Assembly (NCBI RefSeq): GCF_002863005.1
Contig: NZ_PKDG01000050.1
Location: 1-39,086, forward strand
DNA length: 39,086 nucleotides
DNA from: Pseudoxanthomonas sp.
GTDB taxonomy: Bacteria > Pseudomonadota > Gammaproteobacteria > Xanthomonadales > Xanthomonadaceae
Direction of reading: 5' to 3'
The translations under genes were made by a program, and so were the position numbers. Below, piece by piece: positions 14,600 to 23,700 of this stretch (positions within the stretch are counted from its first letter, which is position 1; each line of letters begins with the position of its first letter). The notes under the pieces are model-generated. The model ran no database searches. It had not been told where the DNA came from and saw only the letters and a program-made list of their open reading frames with translations.

Positions 14600-15427
14600 T
14601 CACGCCGGGTTCCGCTCCGTGGCTTTCACCCGCGTCCACAGCGCTTCCTGTGCTTCGAGGTCCAGCGCGGACATCGTGGTGCCTTCCGCGGCGGCGATCG
14701 CCTCCATCGCGCGGAAGCGGCGTTCGAACTTCAGGTTGGCCCGGCGCAGCGCGCTGCCGACATCCACCTTCGCGTGCCGGGCGAGGTTGGCGGCGACGAA
14801 CAGCAGGTCGCCGATCTCGTCCTCCAGCCGCGCATCGCGCTCCGGCGAGGGTGCGGCGGCGAGCTCGACGCGGACTTCGTCGATCTCTTCGTGCAGCTTG
14901 TCGATCACCGGTGCGGTGCCCGGCCAGTCGAAGCCCACGCGCGCCGCGCGCGACTGCAGCTTCACTGCGCGCTGCCATTCCGGCAGCCCGCGCGACACGC
15001 CGGCCAATGCGGATGCATCTTCCTCGCCGGCGGCCTTCCGTTCGGCGGCCTTGATGGCCTCCCAGTTGACGGTCTGCGCCTCGGCATCGGCGAACGAGGC
15101 CTCGCCGAATACATGCGGATGGCGGCGCACCATCTTGTCGCAGATGGCGGCGACGACATCGCCGAACGCGAAGGCACCCTGCTCCTGCGCCATCTGCGCA
15201 TGGAAGACGACCTGCAGCAGCAGGTCGCCCAGTTCGTCCTTCAAGGCCGGCAGGTCGTGCCGGTCGATCGCGTCGGCGACTTCGTAGGCTTCTTCCACCG
15301 TGTACGGCGCAATGGTGGAAAAATCCTGCTCCAGGTCCCAGGGGCAACCGCCATCGGGATCGCGCAGCCGGGCCATGATGGCCAACAGCCGCGCGATGTC
15401 GCCGTCAGGCGATGCGGGCGTGCCCAT
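14600..15427 (-). CDS. mazG: Nucleoside triphosphate pyrophosphohydrolase MazG
   Basis: 275 residues with the two MazG domains of the Escherichia coli enzyme. The N-terminal domain has 'CPWDLEQDFSTIAPYTVEEA' and 'DELGDLLLQVVFHAQMA'. The C-terminal domain has 'KLHEEIDEVRVEL' and 'LEDEIGDLLFVAANLARHA', whose ExxE...ExxD acidic residues bind magnesium. The enzyme hydrolyses NTPs to NMP and pyrophosphate, which cleans the nucleotide pool and tempers the stringent response. Its first 23 bp overlap the end of cysQ. Together with NudE and CysQ it makes a cluster of nucleotide-phosphate housekeeping hydrolases. Confidence 0.95.
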   Translation of the reverse strand: MGTPASPDGDIARLLAIMARLRDPDGGCPWDLEQDFSTIAPYTVEEAYEVADAIDRHDLPALKDELGDLLLQVVFHAQMAQEQGAFAFGDVVAAICDKMVRRHPHVFGEASFADAEAQTVNWEAIKAAERKAAGEEDASALAGVSRGLPEWQRAVKLQSRAARVGFDWPGTAPVIDKLHEEIDEVRVELAAAPSPERDARLEDEIGDLLFVAANLARHAKVDVGSALRRANLKFERRFRAMEAIAAAEGTTMSALDLEAQEALWTRVKATERNPA

Positions 15428-16241
15428 TCGCGTCGTCCTGCGCCAGCGCCAGCCAGGTGCGCCATGGCAACGTCATGTCGCCCAGCGCAACGAAGTCGCC
15501 GTTGAGCAGCGTCTCGCGGCGGTTGTAGCGGAACGCGCGGCCATCCGGCGCCAGCAGTGCGCCGCCGGCGGCTTCCAGCACGCATTGCGCGGCGGCGGTA
15601 TCCCACTCGCTGGTGGGGCCGAAACGCGGATAGACGTCCAGGGCACCTTCGGCGATGCGGCAGAACTTGAGCGACGAACCGAGCGCGACGTCTTCGATCG
15701 TCCCCATGCCGTCGAGGAAAGCCTGCGTGCGCGCGTCGCGATGGGACCGGCTGGCCGCCACTTTCAGCGTGCCGGTGGCCGGCGCCCGCGTGCGGATCTG
15801 AGCATCCACGTCGCCGACGCGGCGGTAGGCGTTCCGCCCCTGCCGCGCGTGCCACGTCTCGCCGCCGACCGGCGCGTGGACCACGCCGAAGATGGGCTCG
15901 TTCTGCTCGATCAGTGCGATGTTGACGGTGAATTCGCCGTTGCGCTTGATGAACTCGCGCGTGCCGTCGAGCGGATCCACCAGCCAGTAGGTCGGCCACT
16001 GGCTGCGCTCGGCCCACGGGATGTCGGCGGCTTCCTCGGACAACACCGGCCATTGCGGGGTCAGGCGGCGCAGGCCGTCGATGATCACCTGGTGGGCGGC
16101 CATGTCGGCGGCGGTCAGCGGGCTGTCGTCGCTCTTGTGCTGCACGTCGAAGGCGTTCTCGTACACCGCCATGATGGCGAGGCCCGCTTCGCGGGCGATG
16201 ACGATGACGGCTTCGTGCAGGTCTGCGGTCATGCGGCTCAT
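15405..16241 (-). CDS. cysQ: 3'(2'),5'-bisphosphate nucleotidase CysQ
   Basis: 278 residues from the ATG at 16241, chosen because it overlaps the nudE stop by 4 bp (ATGA); an ATG nine bases later is also possible. The inositol-monophosphatase-type metal site is intact: 'DSPLTAADMAAHQ', 'VLSEEAADIP' (metal Glu), 'WLVDPLDGTREFI' (DPxDGT) and 'TSEWDTAAAQCVLEAAGG' (WD motif). CysQ removes the 3'-phosphate from PAP, the by-product of sulfate assimilation and phosphopantetheine transfer. It is cytoplasmic. It is in a tight operon with nudE and mazG. Confidence 0.95.
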   Translation of the reverse strand: MSRMTADLHEAVIVIAREAGLAIMAVYENAFDVQHKSDDSPLTAADMAAHQVIIDGLRRLTPQWPVLSEEAADIPWAERSQWPTYWLVDPLDGTREFIKRNGEFTVNIALIEQNEPIFGVVHAPVGGETWHARQGRNAYRRVGDVDAQIRTRAPATGTLKVAASRSHRDARTQAFLDGMGTIEDVALGSSLKFCRIAEGALDVYPRFGPTSEWDTAAAQCVLEAAGGALLAPDGRAFRYNRRETLLNGDFVALGDMTLPWRTWLALAQDDANGHARIA

Positions 16242-16786
16242 GTCCGCTCTTTCAACCATTCGCGGGCGATGAACAACGCCGCAAGCGAACGGCCTTCCGA
16301 AAAATCCTCGCGCAGCATCAGCTGGTCGAGGTCTTGCAACTTCCAGGGCACTACTTCCAACTCCTCGGGTTCATCCCCCGGCAGGCGCTCGGGGTACAGG
16401 TCTCTCGCCACCACCAGCCAGGACTGGTGGCTCATGTAAGTGGGCGCCAGGGTCAGGGCGCGCAGCACGTCCAGGCGGCGCGCGCCGAAACCGGCTTCTT
16501 CCTTCAGCTCGCGGTCCGCGGCCTGTTCGGGCGTCTCGCCCGCGTCGATCCGGCCCTTCACAAGGCCCAGTTCGTAGCGGTGCATGCCGGCGGCGTACTC
16601 GCGCACCAGCAGCACCGTGTCGTCGTCCTGCATCGGCACCACCACCACGGCGCCATGACCCTGCGAGCGCAGGCGGTGGTAGCGGCGGCGCTCGCCGTTG
16701 CTGAACTCCAGGTCCAGCTCTTCGACGTGGCGATCCGGCCCGTCGGCGCGCTGGGTGATCCCATGGATGGTGGGAAGGCGGCTCAT
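16238..16786 (-). CDS. nudE: NUDIX hydrolase NudE (ADP compounds hydrolase)
   Basis: 182 residues from the ATG at 16786; a GTG four codons earlier is in frame but less likely. The NUDIX box GX5EX7REUXEEXGU is perfect ('GRIDAGETPEQAADRELKEE' then AGFG). The preceding 'VLLVREYAAGMHRYELGLVK' and the following 'LTLAPTYMSHQSWLVVARDL' are typical of NudE, which hydrolyses ADP-ribose, NADH and diadenosine polyphosphates. It is the first gene of the nudE-cysQ-mazG-ynfA-DUF962 unit, in keeping with the nudE-cysQ pairing seen in other gammaproteobacteria. It diverges from bioA across 74 bp. Confidence 0.94.
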   Translation of the reverse strand: MSRLPTIHGITQRADGPDRHVEELDLEFSNGERRRYHRLRSQGHGAVVVVPMQDDDTVLLVREYAAGMHRYELGLVKGRIDAGETPEQAADRELKEEAGFGARRLDVLRALTLAPTYMSHQSWLVVARDLYPERLPGDEPEELEVVPWKLQDLDQLMLREDFSEGRSLAALFIAREWLKERT

Positions 16787-16860
16787 GCGACGGCGCACGT
16801 TCCGCCCGTTCCACGCGGAGCGCGGCGACGGCAGGGGGTGGTGCCCGATATCATGGGGGG

Positions 16861-18261
16861 ATGCGACAACAGGATCATCAAGCGGGAATGCTAGCAGAGG
16901 CGGACCACTGGCGTGCCCGTGATCTGTCCGTGCTGTGGCATCCCTGCACGCAGATGCGTGAACACCCGCACACCTTGCCGCTGATCCCGATCGCCCGGGG
17001 CGAGGGCGCGTGGCTCATCGGCCACGACGGGTCGCGCTACCTGGACGCGGTGAGCAGCTGGTGGACCAACCTGTTCGGCCACGCTGAGCCTAGGATCGGT
17101 GCCGCCATCGCGGCCCAGGCCGGCGTACTCGAACAGGTGATGCTGGCCGGCTTCACCCATGCGCCGGCGATCGGACTGGCCGAACGGCTGCTGGCGGTGG
17201 CGCCGCGGCAGGCGGGTCGCGCGCCGCTGGCCAAGGTTTTCTACGCGGACAACGGTTCGTCCGGCGTGGAAGTGGCGCTGAAGATGGCGTTCCACTGGTT
17301 CCACAACCGCGGCGACCACCGGCGCACGAAGTTCATCGCGCTGGAAAACGGCTACCACGGCGAAACGCTCGGCGCGCTCGCGGTCGGCGACATTCCGCTG
17401 TACCGCCGCGTATATGCGCCGTTGTTGACGGAGGCCGTGTTCGCGCCCTCGCCCGATGCCTACCTGGCGCACCCCGGGGAATCGCCGGCCGCGTGCGCCG
17501 CGCGTGCTGCCGACGCGCTGGGCAGGCTGCTGGAGCAGCATGCGGGCGAGGTCTGTGCCGTGATCGTCGAGCCACGCGTGCAGTGCGCGGGCGGCATGCG
17601 CATGCACCACGCCGACTACCTGACTCGCGTTCGTGAACTGTGCGATGCCAGCGGCGCGTTCCTGATCGCCGACGAGATCGCGGTCGGCTTCGGGCGTACC
17701 GGCACGCTGTTCGCCAGCGAACAGAGCGGCGTGATGCCCGACCTGCTATGCCTGTCGAAGGGATTGACCGGCGGCTTCCTGCCGCTGGCCGCGGTGCTGG
17801 CCACCCAGGCGCTCTACGACGGCTTCCTGGACGATTCGCGCGAACGCGCGTTCCTGCATTCGCACAGCTATACCGGCAATCCCTTGGCTTGCGCCGCTGC
17901 GCTGGCATCGCTGGACATCTTCCGCAGCGATGACGTGCTGGCGCGCAACCGCCGCACGGCCCACGCGATGGCCGCGCTCGCCGCACCGCTGGCGTCGCAC
18001 AGGCATGTGGCCGACGTGCGACAGGCCGGCATGATGCTCGCGTTCGAACTCACCCAGGACGGCGACAAGGCGACACCCTTCCCCGCCGCGGCACGTATCG
18101 GGCTGAAGGCGTACCGCGCCGCGCTCGCACGCGGCGTGGTGCTGCGCCCCTTGGGCGACGTGCTGTACTGGATGCCGCCCTACTGCGTGGACGAGGATGC
18201 CCTGCAACTCCTCGCCGACGTCACCCGCCACGCCATCGACGAGGCCACGTCATGCGCCTGA
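16861..18261 (+). CDS. bioA: Adenosylmethionine-8-amino-7-oxononanoate aminotransferase
   Basis: 466 residues, class III PLP aminotransferase of biotin synthesis, which converts 8-amino-7-oxononanoate to 7,8-diaminononanoate with S-adenosylmethionine as amino donor. The BioA-specific 'SVLWHPCTQMREHP' and 'LDAVSSWWTNLFGHA' are present. PLP is held by 'YADNGSSGVEVALKMA', Asp271 ('IADEIAVGFGRTG') and the Schiff-base Lys300 ('CLSKGLTGG'). The ATG at 16861 abuts a run of six Gs with no spacing; the in-frame ATG at 16888 gives MLAEADHWRARDLSVLWHP and may be the real start. Other bio genes are not nearby. It overlaps rsmE by 10 bp. Confidence 0.95.
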   Translation: MRQQDHQAGMLAEADHWRARDLSVLWHPCTQMREHPHTLPLIPIARGEGAWLIGHDGSRYLDAVSSWWTNLFGHAEPRIGAAIAAQAGVLEQVMLAGFTHAPAIGLAERLLAVAPRQAGRAPLAKVFYADNGSSGVEVALKMAFHWFHNRGDHRRTKFIALENGYHGETLGALAVGDIPLYRRVYAPLLTEAVFAPSPDAYLAHPGESPAACAARAADALGRLLEQHAGEVCAVIVEPRVQCAGGMRMHHADYLTRVRELCDASGAFLIADEIAVGFGRTGTLFASEQSGVMPDLLCLSKGLTGGFLPLAAVLATQALYDGFLDDSRERAFLHSHSYTGNPLACAAALASLDIFRSDDVLARNRRTAHAMAALAAPLASHRHVADVRQAGMMLAFELTQDGDKATPFPAAARIGLKAYRAALARGVVLRPLGDVLYWMPPYCVDEDALQLLADVTRHAIDEATSCA

Positions 18262-18983
18262 CCCGCTGCCACGTCGATGCCGGCCTGGCGGTCGGCACGT
18301 CGATCGCCCTGCCCGACGCCTCAGCCAACCATCTTGCCCGCGTACTGCGCCTGCGCGAGGGCGACGGCTGCGTGTTGTTCAATGGCGACGGACGCGACTA
18401 CGACGCGCGCATCGCCGCGATCAGCAAGCGGGGCGTACTGGCCGACGTGGTCGGTGCGCGTGACGTCGACAACGAGTCGCCGCTGCGCGTCAGCCTGCTG
18501 CAGGGCATCGCGCGTGGCGAGAAGATGGACCTGATCCTGCAGAAGGCGACCGAGCTGGGCGTGGCCTCGGTCATCCCGGTGATGGCCGAGCGCACCGAAG
18601 TGAAGCTCGATGCCGAGCGCACGGAAAAGCGCATGGCGCACTGGCGCAGCGTCATCGCCTCGGCCTGCGAACAGAGCGGCCGTGCGCGCCTGCCGTCGCT
18701 GGCGGTACCCACGGCGCTGGGCGACGCGGCACAGGCGGTCGATCATGGGACGACGAAGCTGACGCTGGACCCGACCGGCGACGTGTCGCTGGCCACGGTG
18801 AAGATCGATGCAGCTGCGGTCGTGGTCGCGATCGGGCCGGAAGGCGGCTGGTCGCCGCGCGATCGCGACACGCTGTCGGCGGCGGGCTTCATCGGGCTCC
18901 GTCTCGGCCCGCGCATCCTGCGCACCGAAACGGCCGGGCTCGCCGCCATCGCCGCACTGCAGTCGCGCTTCGGCGACCTGTAA
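18252..18983 (+). CDS. rsmE: 16S rRNA m3U1498 methyltransferase RsmE
   Basis: 243 residues. It has an N-terminal PUA-like domain ('NHLARVLRLREGDGCVLFNG') and a C-terminal SPOUT fold. Conserved elements are 'LLQGIARGEKMDLILQKATE', 'VIPVMAERTEVKL', 'ASACEQSGRARLPSL', the cofactor loop 'VAIGPEGGWSPRD' and the trefoil knot 'LGPRILRTETAGLAAIAALQ'. RsmE methylates N3 of U1498 in helix 44 of 16S rRNA. The start lies inside the last codons of bioA, so translation is coupled. Co-occurrence of bioA and rsmE looks positional rather than functional. Confidence 0.95.
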   Translation: MRLTRCHVDAGLAVGTSIALPDASANHLARVLRLREGDGCVLFNGDGRDYDARIAAISKRGVLADVVGARDVDNESPLRVSLLQGIARGEKMDLILQKATELGVASVIPVMAERTEVKLDAERTEKRMAHWRSVIASACEQSGRARLPSLAVPTALGDAAQAVDHGTTKLTLDPTGDVSLATVKIDAAAVVVAIGPEGGWSPRDRDTLSAAGFIGLRLGPRILRTETAGLAAIAALQSRFGDL

Positions 18984-19008
18984 GAAGCCACGCCGAAGAG
19001 AAAACTTC

Positions 19009-19031
19009 AGGCGCGGCCCACGGCCGCTCCT
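19009..19031. repeat. REP-like GC-rich hairpin between rsmE and chpC
   Basis: GCGGCC (19013-19018) and GGCCGC (19022-19027) pair around a 3-nt loop. Three more pairs (AGG 19009-19011 with CCT 19029-19031) follow after one mismatch. On the minus strand it reads AGGAGCGGCC then GTG then GGCCGCGCCT, the style of the short intergenic REP palindromes common in xanthomonads and pseudomonads. It also lies 18 bp past the chpC stop, with TTTT eight bases further on, so it may act as a weak terminator for the Pil-Chp operon. I see only this copy in the window. Confidence 0.5.
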
Positions 19032-19048
19032 GCAGATAGCGGGGTACG

Positions 19049-19519
19049 TCAGGCCGCGCTTGCCAGCGCGTCGCCGATCATCGTTTCGACCACTTCCAGG
19101 TCGGGCAGTACGGCGGCTTCATCACCGAGCAGCACGCGGACTTTCACCCCGACGGGGAGATCCTCCTCGGTCGCATCGGCCAGCAGGCCGTCGCGCGGTA
19201 CCGACACCAGCCGCGGGAAGGACGGCGTCAGCAGGGCGAAGTACGGGCGATCCTTGTCGCCGCTCAACGCCTTGAGCACGACGATCTTGCTGTTCAGCGC
19301 GACTGGCTCGCTCGCGTTGCCGGTCAGGCGCCCGAAGGCGACCAGCGGCACGGCCCAGCCGTGCCAGTCGATCCGTCCCGGCAACCAGTCGGGCATGTCG
19401 GCAACCGGCTCGACCGGCGCGCGTGTCAGCACTTCCGCCACGGTGGCATTGGGCAGCAGCAACCGGTATTCGCCCGCCTGGATCAGGACGCCGCGGATTT
19501 CGTCGTTGGAATGGGCCAT
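19049..19519 (-). CDS. chpC: CheW-like coupling protein ChpC
   Basis: 156 residues, a single CheW domain: 'IRGVLIQAGEYRLLLPNATV', 'PDWLPGRIDWHGWAVPLVAF' and 'ALLGDEAAVLPDLEVVETMI'-like ending residues. It has no signal peptide. It is the sixth and last gene of the Pil-Chp operon, 10 bp behind chpB with a good ribosome binding site (AAGGA) beginning in the chpB stop codon. In Pseudomonas and Xylella, ChpC is a second CheW besides PilI that can connect the kinase to other receptors. Its PilI-like partner here is at 28937-29470; the two share only the fold. Confidence 0.85.
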   Translation of the reverse strand: MAHSNDEIRGVLIQAGEYRLLLPNATVAEVLTRAPVEPVADMPDWLPGRIDWHGWAVPLVAFGRLTGNASEPVALNSKIVVLKALSGDKDRPYFALLTPSFPRLVSVPRDGLLADATEEDLPVGVKVRVLLGDEAAVLPDLEVVETMIGDALASAA

Positions 19520-19529
19520 CGTGTGTCCT

Positions 19530-20777
19530 TCAGAACCAGCGGTCGGTCAGGCGCTGCGCGAGTTGCGCGGGGGTGCCCAGTTCGGCGCCACGGGCGGCCA
19601 GCGCCTTCGGTGCGGCAGGGTCGTAGCAGCCCTCCTGCGACTGGCCCATGACCAGGGCACCCTGCTTGCCGAGCGCCGCCGCCGCATCCACCAGTCCGGT
19701 GTCGCTGCCGCTGAGCAGCAACACCGCGCTGTCTTCCGGCGGCAATTGGGGAATCGTGGCCTGGATCGCGTCGCCGGGACGGAAGCCCACGGCGCCGGCA
19801 TCGACGAACGGCACGACGTCGCCGGGCAGCACGTAGACGTGTCCGGCGTCGGCGGCCTTGCCTGCTTCGGCGAGCAGCACGGGCATGTGCGACACCCGCT
19901 CCATCTGCCGCACCAGATTGTCGTAACGGCCGCCATCCAGGCGCAGGTGCACCATCACCGGCTTGGGAAAGCCGGTCGGGAGATCGGCCAGCAACTTGCG
20001 CACGGCGTCGGGTCCCCCGATGCCGGCGAATACGAGCACCGCGCCCTGCACGCGCGTCGCGCCTGCAGATGCGCCATCCAGCGGTTCGAGCTCCAGGGTC
20101 GAGAGATCGAAGGTGGACTTGGACACGGACCCGGGCAAGGGCGGCGGAACCGCAGCGGGCAACTCGGGCAGCGGCGGCGGCGTCTGCGGGAGGTCGGATT
20201 CGGATTGCGGCGACGCCGCGCGCAGCCAGTCATCGACGTCGACGACCTGCTCGTTCCCCTCGCGCACCTGCAGGCCGCCGGTATAGGCGAAATCGTCGCT
20301 CGGCAGTTCCAGCGCCATGTCGGCCGCTTCCTCCACGTGCAGGGAAATCTCTGCGCCTTCGTGCAGTTGCGCCGGCGTTACCGGCAATCCCGGTTCGAGC
20401 TGCAGGCCCACGTCTTCTTCCCGACCGGGCGGCAGCACGTCGCGATGGCCATGCAGCTTGGCAGCCAGGTGGCGCGCCCAGCGCTGGGCCTCCCAACCCT
20501 GGCGCTTGGCGGCCAGATCGGCCTCGTCGAAGATCACGGCGACGGCCGGGTCATGCAAGACGCTGTCGAAGCGCTCGAGGCTGTCCTCGATGGCCGGTTC
20601 CAGCGCCACCAGCACCACATGGGGCGCGCTGTTGCCGAGCGCGTCGGCGTCGAGGGCGTTGGGGTCGTCTTCCAGCACGATCTCGGCGCCGGCGTCGTGC
20701 AGCGCCACGCGCAGGCGCTCGCGCGCCTCGCCCGGGCGCGCCAGCAGGGCTACGCGTTTGGCTTCACTCACGGACAC
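19530..20777 (-). CDS. chpB: ChpB-like (CheB methylesterase family) protein, catalytic Ser missing
   Basis: 415 residues, GTG start, overlapping the end of pilL by 14 bp. Residues 1-110 look like a degenerate receiver. A Pro-rich linker spans about 195-215. Residues 245-415 align with the CheB methylesterase domain. The catalytic motif that should read GASTGG is 'VFAGIGGPDAVRKLL' here, so Gly252 stands where Ser164 of Escherichia coli CheB is. A His (His277, 'VMVHLRL') and an Asp (Asp359, 'LLSGSDTGLV') remain near the other triad positions, although the LTGMGxDG loop is rewritten. 'HVYVLPGDVVPF' and 'GALVMGQSQEGCYDPAAPKA' are retained. The fold is probably kept, but deamidase/methylesterase activity is predicted to be lost. 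Confidence 0.8.
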   Translation of the reverse strand: MSVSEAKRVALLARPGEARERLRVALHDAGAEIVLEDDPNALDADALGNSAPHVVLVALEPAIEDSLERFDSVLHDPAVAVIFDEADLAAKRQGWEAQRWARHLAAKLHGHRDVLPPGREEDVGLQLEPGLPVTPAQLHEGAEISLHVEEAADMALELPSDDFAYTGGLQVREGNEQVVDVDDWLRAASPQSESDLPQTPPPLPELPAAVPPPLPGSVSKSTFDLSTLELEPLDGASAGATRVQGAVLVFAGIGGPDAVRKLLADLPTGFPKPVMVHLRLDGGRYDNLVRQMERVSHMPVLLAEAGKAADAGHVYVLPGDVVPFVDAGAVGFRPGDAIQATIPQLPPEDSAVLLLSGSDTGLVDAAAALGKQGALVMGQSQEGCYDPAAPKALAARGAELGTPAQLAQRLTDRWF

Positions 20778-23700
20778 GGGCGATTCCCAGCAGGTCGTAC
20801 ACGTTGCGCATCAGATCGAGCTCCTGGTAGGGCTTGCCCAGGTAGCGCTGCACGCCGATATCGAAGGCACGCTGGCGATGCTTGTCGCCGGTACGCGAGG
20901 TGATCATCACGATCGGCACGTCCTTGAAGCGTGGATCGGCCTTCATCGCGGTGGCCAGCTCGTAGCCATCCATGCGCGGCATCTCGATATCGAGCAGCAT
21001 CAGGTCAGGTACGCGCTCTTCCAGCTTTTCCAGCGCTTCGACGCCGTCGCGCGCGGCGCTGACCTCGAAGTTGTGGCGTTCCAGCACGCGGCTGGTGACC
21101 TTGCGCATGGTCAGCGAGTCGTCGACCACCATCACCAGCGGCACCCGGCGCTGTTCCACCGCCGGCGCCTGCGCTGCAGGCTCCTGCGGCTGCGCCAGGT
21201 GGCGGCGCACCAGCGGTGCCGCATCCAGGATCACCACCACGCTGCCGTCGCCGGTGATCGTGGCGCCGTAGATGCCGGGGATGGAGGAGATCTGCGGGCC
21301 GACCGGCTTGACCACGATCTCGCGGTTGCCGAGCACCTGGTCCACCGCCACGGCGGCACGCAGGTCGCCGGAGCGCACGAGCAGCAGCGGCACCTGCGGC
21401 TGGCCTTCGGCCTTGGCGGCACCCTGCCCGACCAAGTGGCCCAGGTTGTACAGCGGGTAGTCTTCGCCGGCGTAGTGGTAGCTGCCGGCACCGGCGCTGA
21501 AGCGGGCGTGGCTGATGCGGCCGATACCGCTGACCGCCGCCACCGGCACCGCGAACTGCGTTTCGCCGATCTGCACGAACACCGCCTGGCTGACCGCCAG
21601 CGTCTGCGGCAGGCGCAGGGTGAACGTGGCGCCCTTGCCGGGCACGGAACTGATTTCCAGCGAACCGCCGAGCTGGCGCACTTCGTTGTAGACCACGTCC
21701 ATGCCGACGCCGCGACCCGCCAACTGACTGACCTTGTCGGCGGTACTGAAGCCGGGCTCCAGGATCAGGCGGTCCAGCGCGCTGTCGGGCAATACGGCGC
21801 CCGGCTGCAGCAGGCCGCGCTGCTCTGCGCGCTTGCGGATGGCGTCGCGGTTCAGGCCGGCGCCGTCGTCGGACACCTCCAGCACCATTTCCGATCCCTC
21901 GCGGCGCAGCGCGACGTGCACGGTGCCTTCTTCCGGCTTGCCGGCCTTGCGGCGTTCCTTCGGTGTTTCCAGGCCATGCGCCACGGAGTTGCGCAGCAGG
22001 TGTTCCAGCGGCGCGGTCATGCGGTCCAGCACGTTGCGGTCCATTTCGCCGTGCGTACCGGCGAACTGCAGGCTGACCTGCTTGTGCGTCTCGGTGGCCG
22101 CCTGGCGCAGCACGCGGCGCAGGCGCGGCACGATGCCTTCGAACGGCAGCATGCGCGCACGCATCAGCCCATCCTGCAGCTCCGAGCTGACGCGCGACTG
22201 CTGTTGCAGCAGGCTGTCGTACTGGCGCGCGAGATCGTCCAGCACGCCCTGCAGGCCACTGATGTCGGCGGCCGACTCGGCCAGCGCGCGGCTGAGCTGC
22301 TGCAGCGTGGAGAAGCGGTCCAGTTCCAGCGGATCGAACGTGGGATCCTGCTTGTCGTGCTCGCGCTGGTAACGGGCGACGATCTGCGCTTCCGTTTCCA
22401 GGTCGAGACGACGCAGCTGGTCGTGCATGCGGATGTTGGTGCGGTCGAGCTCGGCCATGGCACCGCGGAACGCGCCCAGCTGCTGCTCCAGGCGCGCGCG
22501 GTAGATCGCGACCTCGCCGGCGTTGTTGACCAGGCGGTCGAGCAGGTCGGCGCGCACGCGGACCTGTTCCTGCTGGCCCACCGGGAAGAACTCTTCCTCC
22601 ACCGGCGCGGCGGCCTCGGTATCGATCGGTGCCGACAGCGGCGCGAGTTCGATCGGCGCAGCGGGCGCGTCGGAGACGACGGGCGCATCCGGCAGCTCGA
22701 TGCCGCGGGCGCGCGCGTTGAACTCGGCGATCATGCCGTCGGGGATCGAGACCGCGCGGCGCGCGGTGACGCGGGCGAGTTGCCCATGCAGCGTATCGAA
22801 GCCGCGTTCCAGCAACTGGATGGCGCGGCGGTCCAGCTCCGTGCGCTGGCCCGCGATCGACTCGAGCATCGTCTCGATCGCATGCCCCAGGTCGCCGACG
22901 GCATGGATGCCGGCCATGCGAGCGCCGCCTTTCAGCGTATGCAGGTCGCGCTGCAGGCTGGTGATGAGCGCGCGGTCTTCCGGGGTTTCACGCAGCTTGG
23001 CGATCAGGTCGTCGGCGTGGTCGAGCAGGTCGTTGCCTTCCTCGACGAAGATCTCGACCAGGTCCAGGTCGAGACCGGTCAGGTCGAGGGCCTCTTCCGG
23101 CTCCGGCATGTCGGCGGGTGCACTGGTCACGGCAGACTCCTCGGCTTCGACGGAGGCAACGGCTTCGACATCCAGCGGCGCCGGTTCCGGCGCCTCGGCC
23201 ACCTCGACGGTGTCGTCGAAGCCGGCATCCGCGTCTTCGGCCACGGTCGAGTCCTCGACGATGGCGTCCTCGGCGGAGGCAGGCACGTCGCCCCCGTCCA
23301 CGGCGATCGCATCGGAGGCGGGCGCCTCATCCGTCACGGCACTGCTGGCGAAGTCCACGGCGATTCCGGCATCGTCGGACGGCACGTGCGACGGATCGCC
23401 CGTCTCGACAGCATCGTCAGCCATCGCGCTGTCGTCCTCGATTGCGGTCGGAACCTCGGCTTCGTCGGCGATCCCCGCCGATGCGGTCGTGGCATCGGCC
23501 GCGCCGATGTCGGTCAGGGCGAGGTCGTCCGCCGTCGCGGCTTCTTCAGCCGTCGACGCCGGCACGGCGTCATCGGCCGCCTCGGCACCTTCATCCGCGG
23601 CCTGCGCCCCGTCGGTTTCGGCGAGGAAGGCCGGCAGATCGCCATCGACCGTCAGGGCATCGTCGTCGACGCCGGGCACTGCCTCGTCGGCGGCCGGCGC

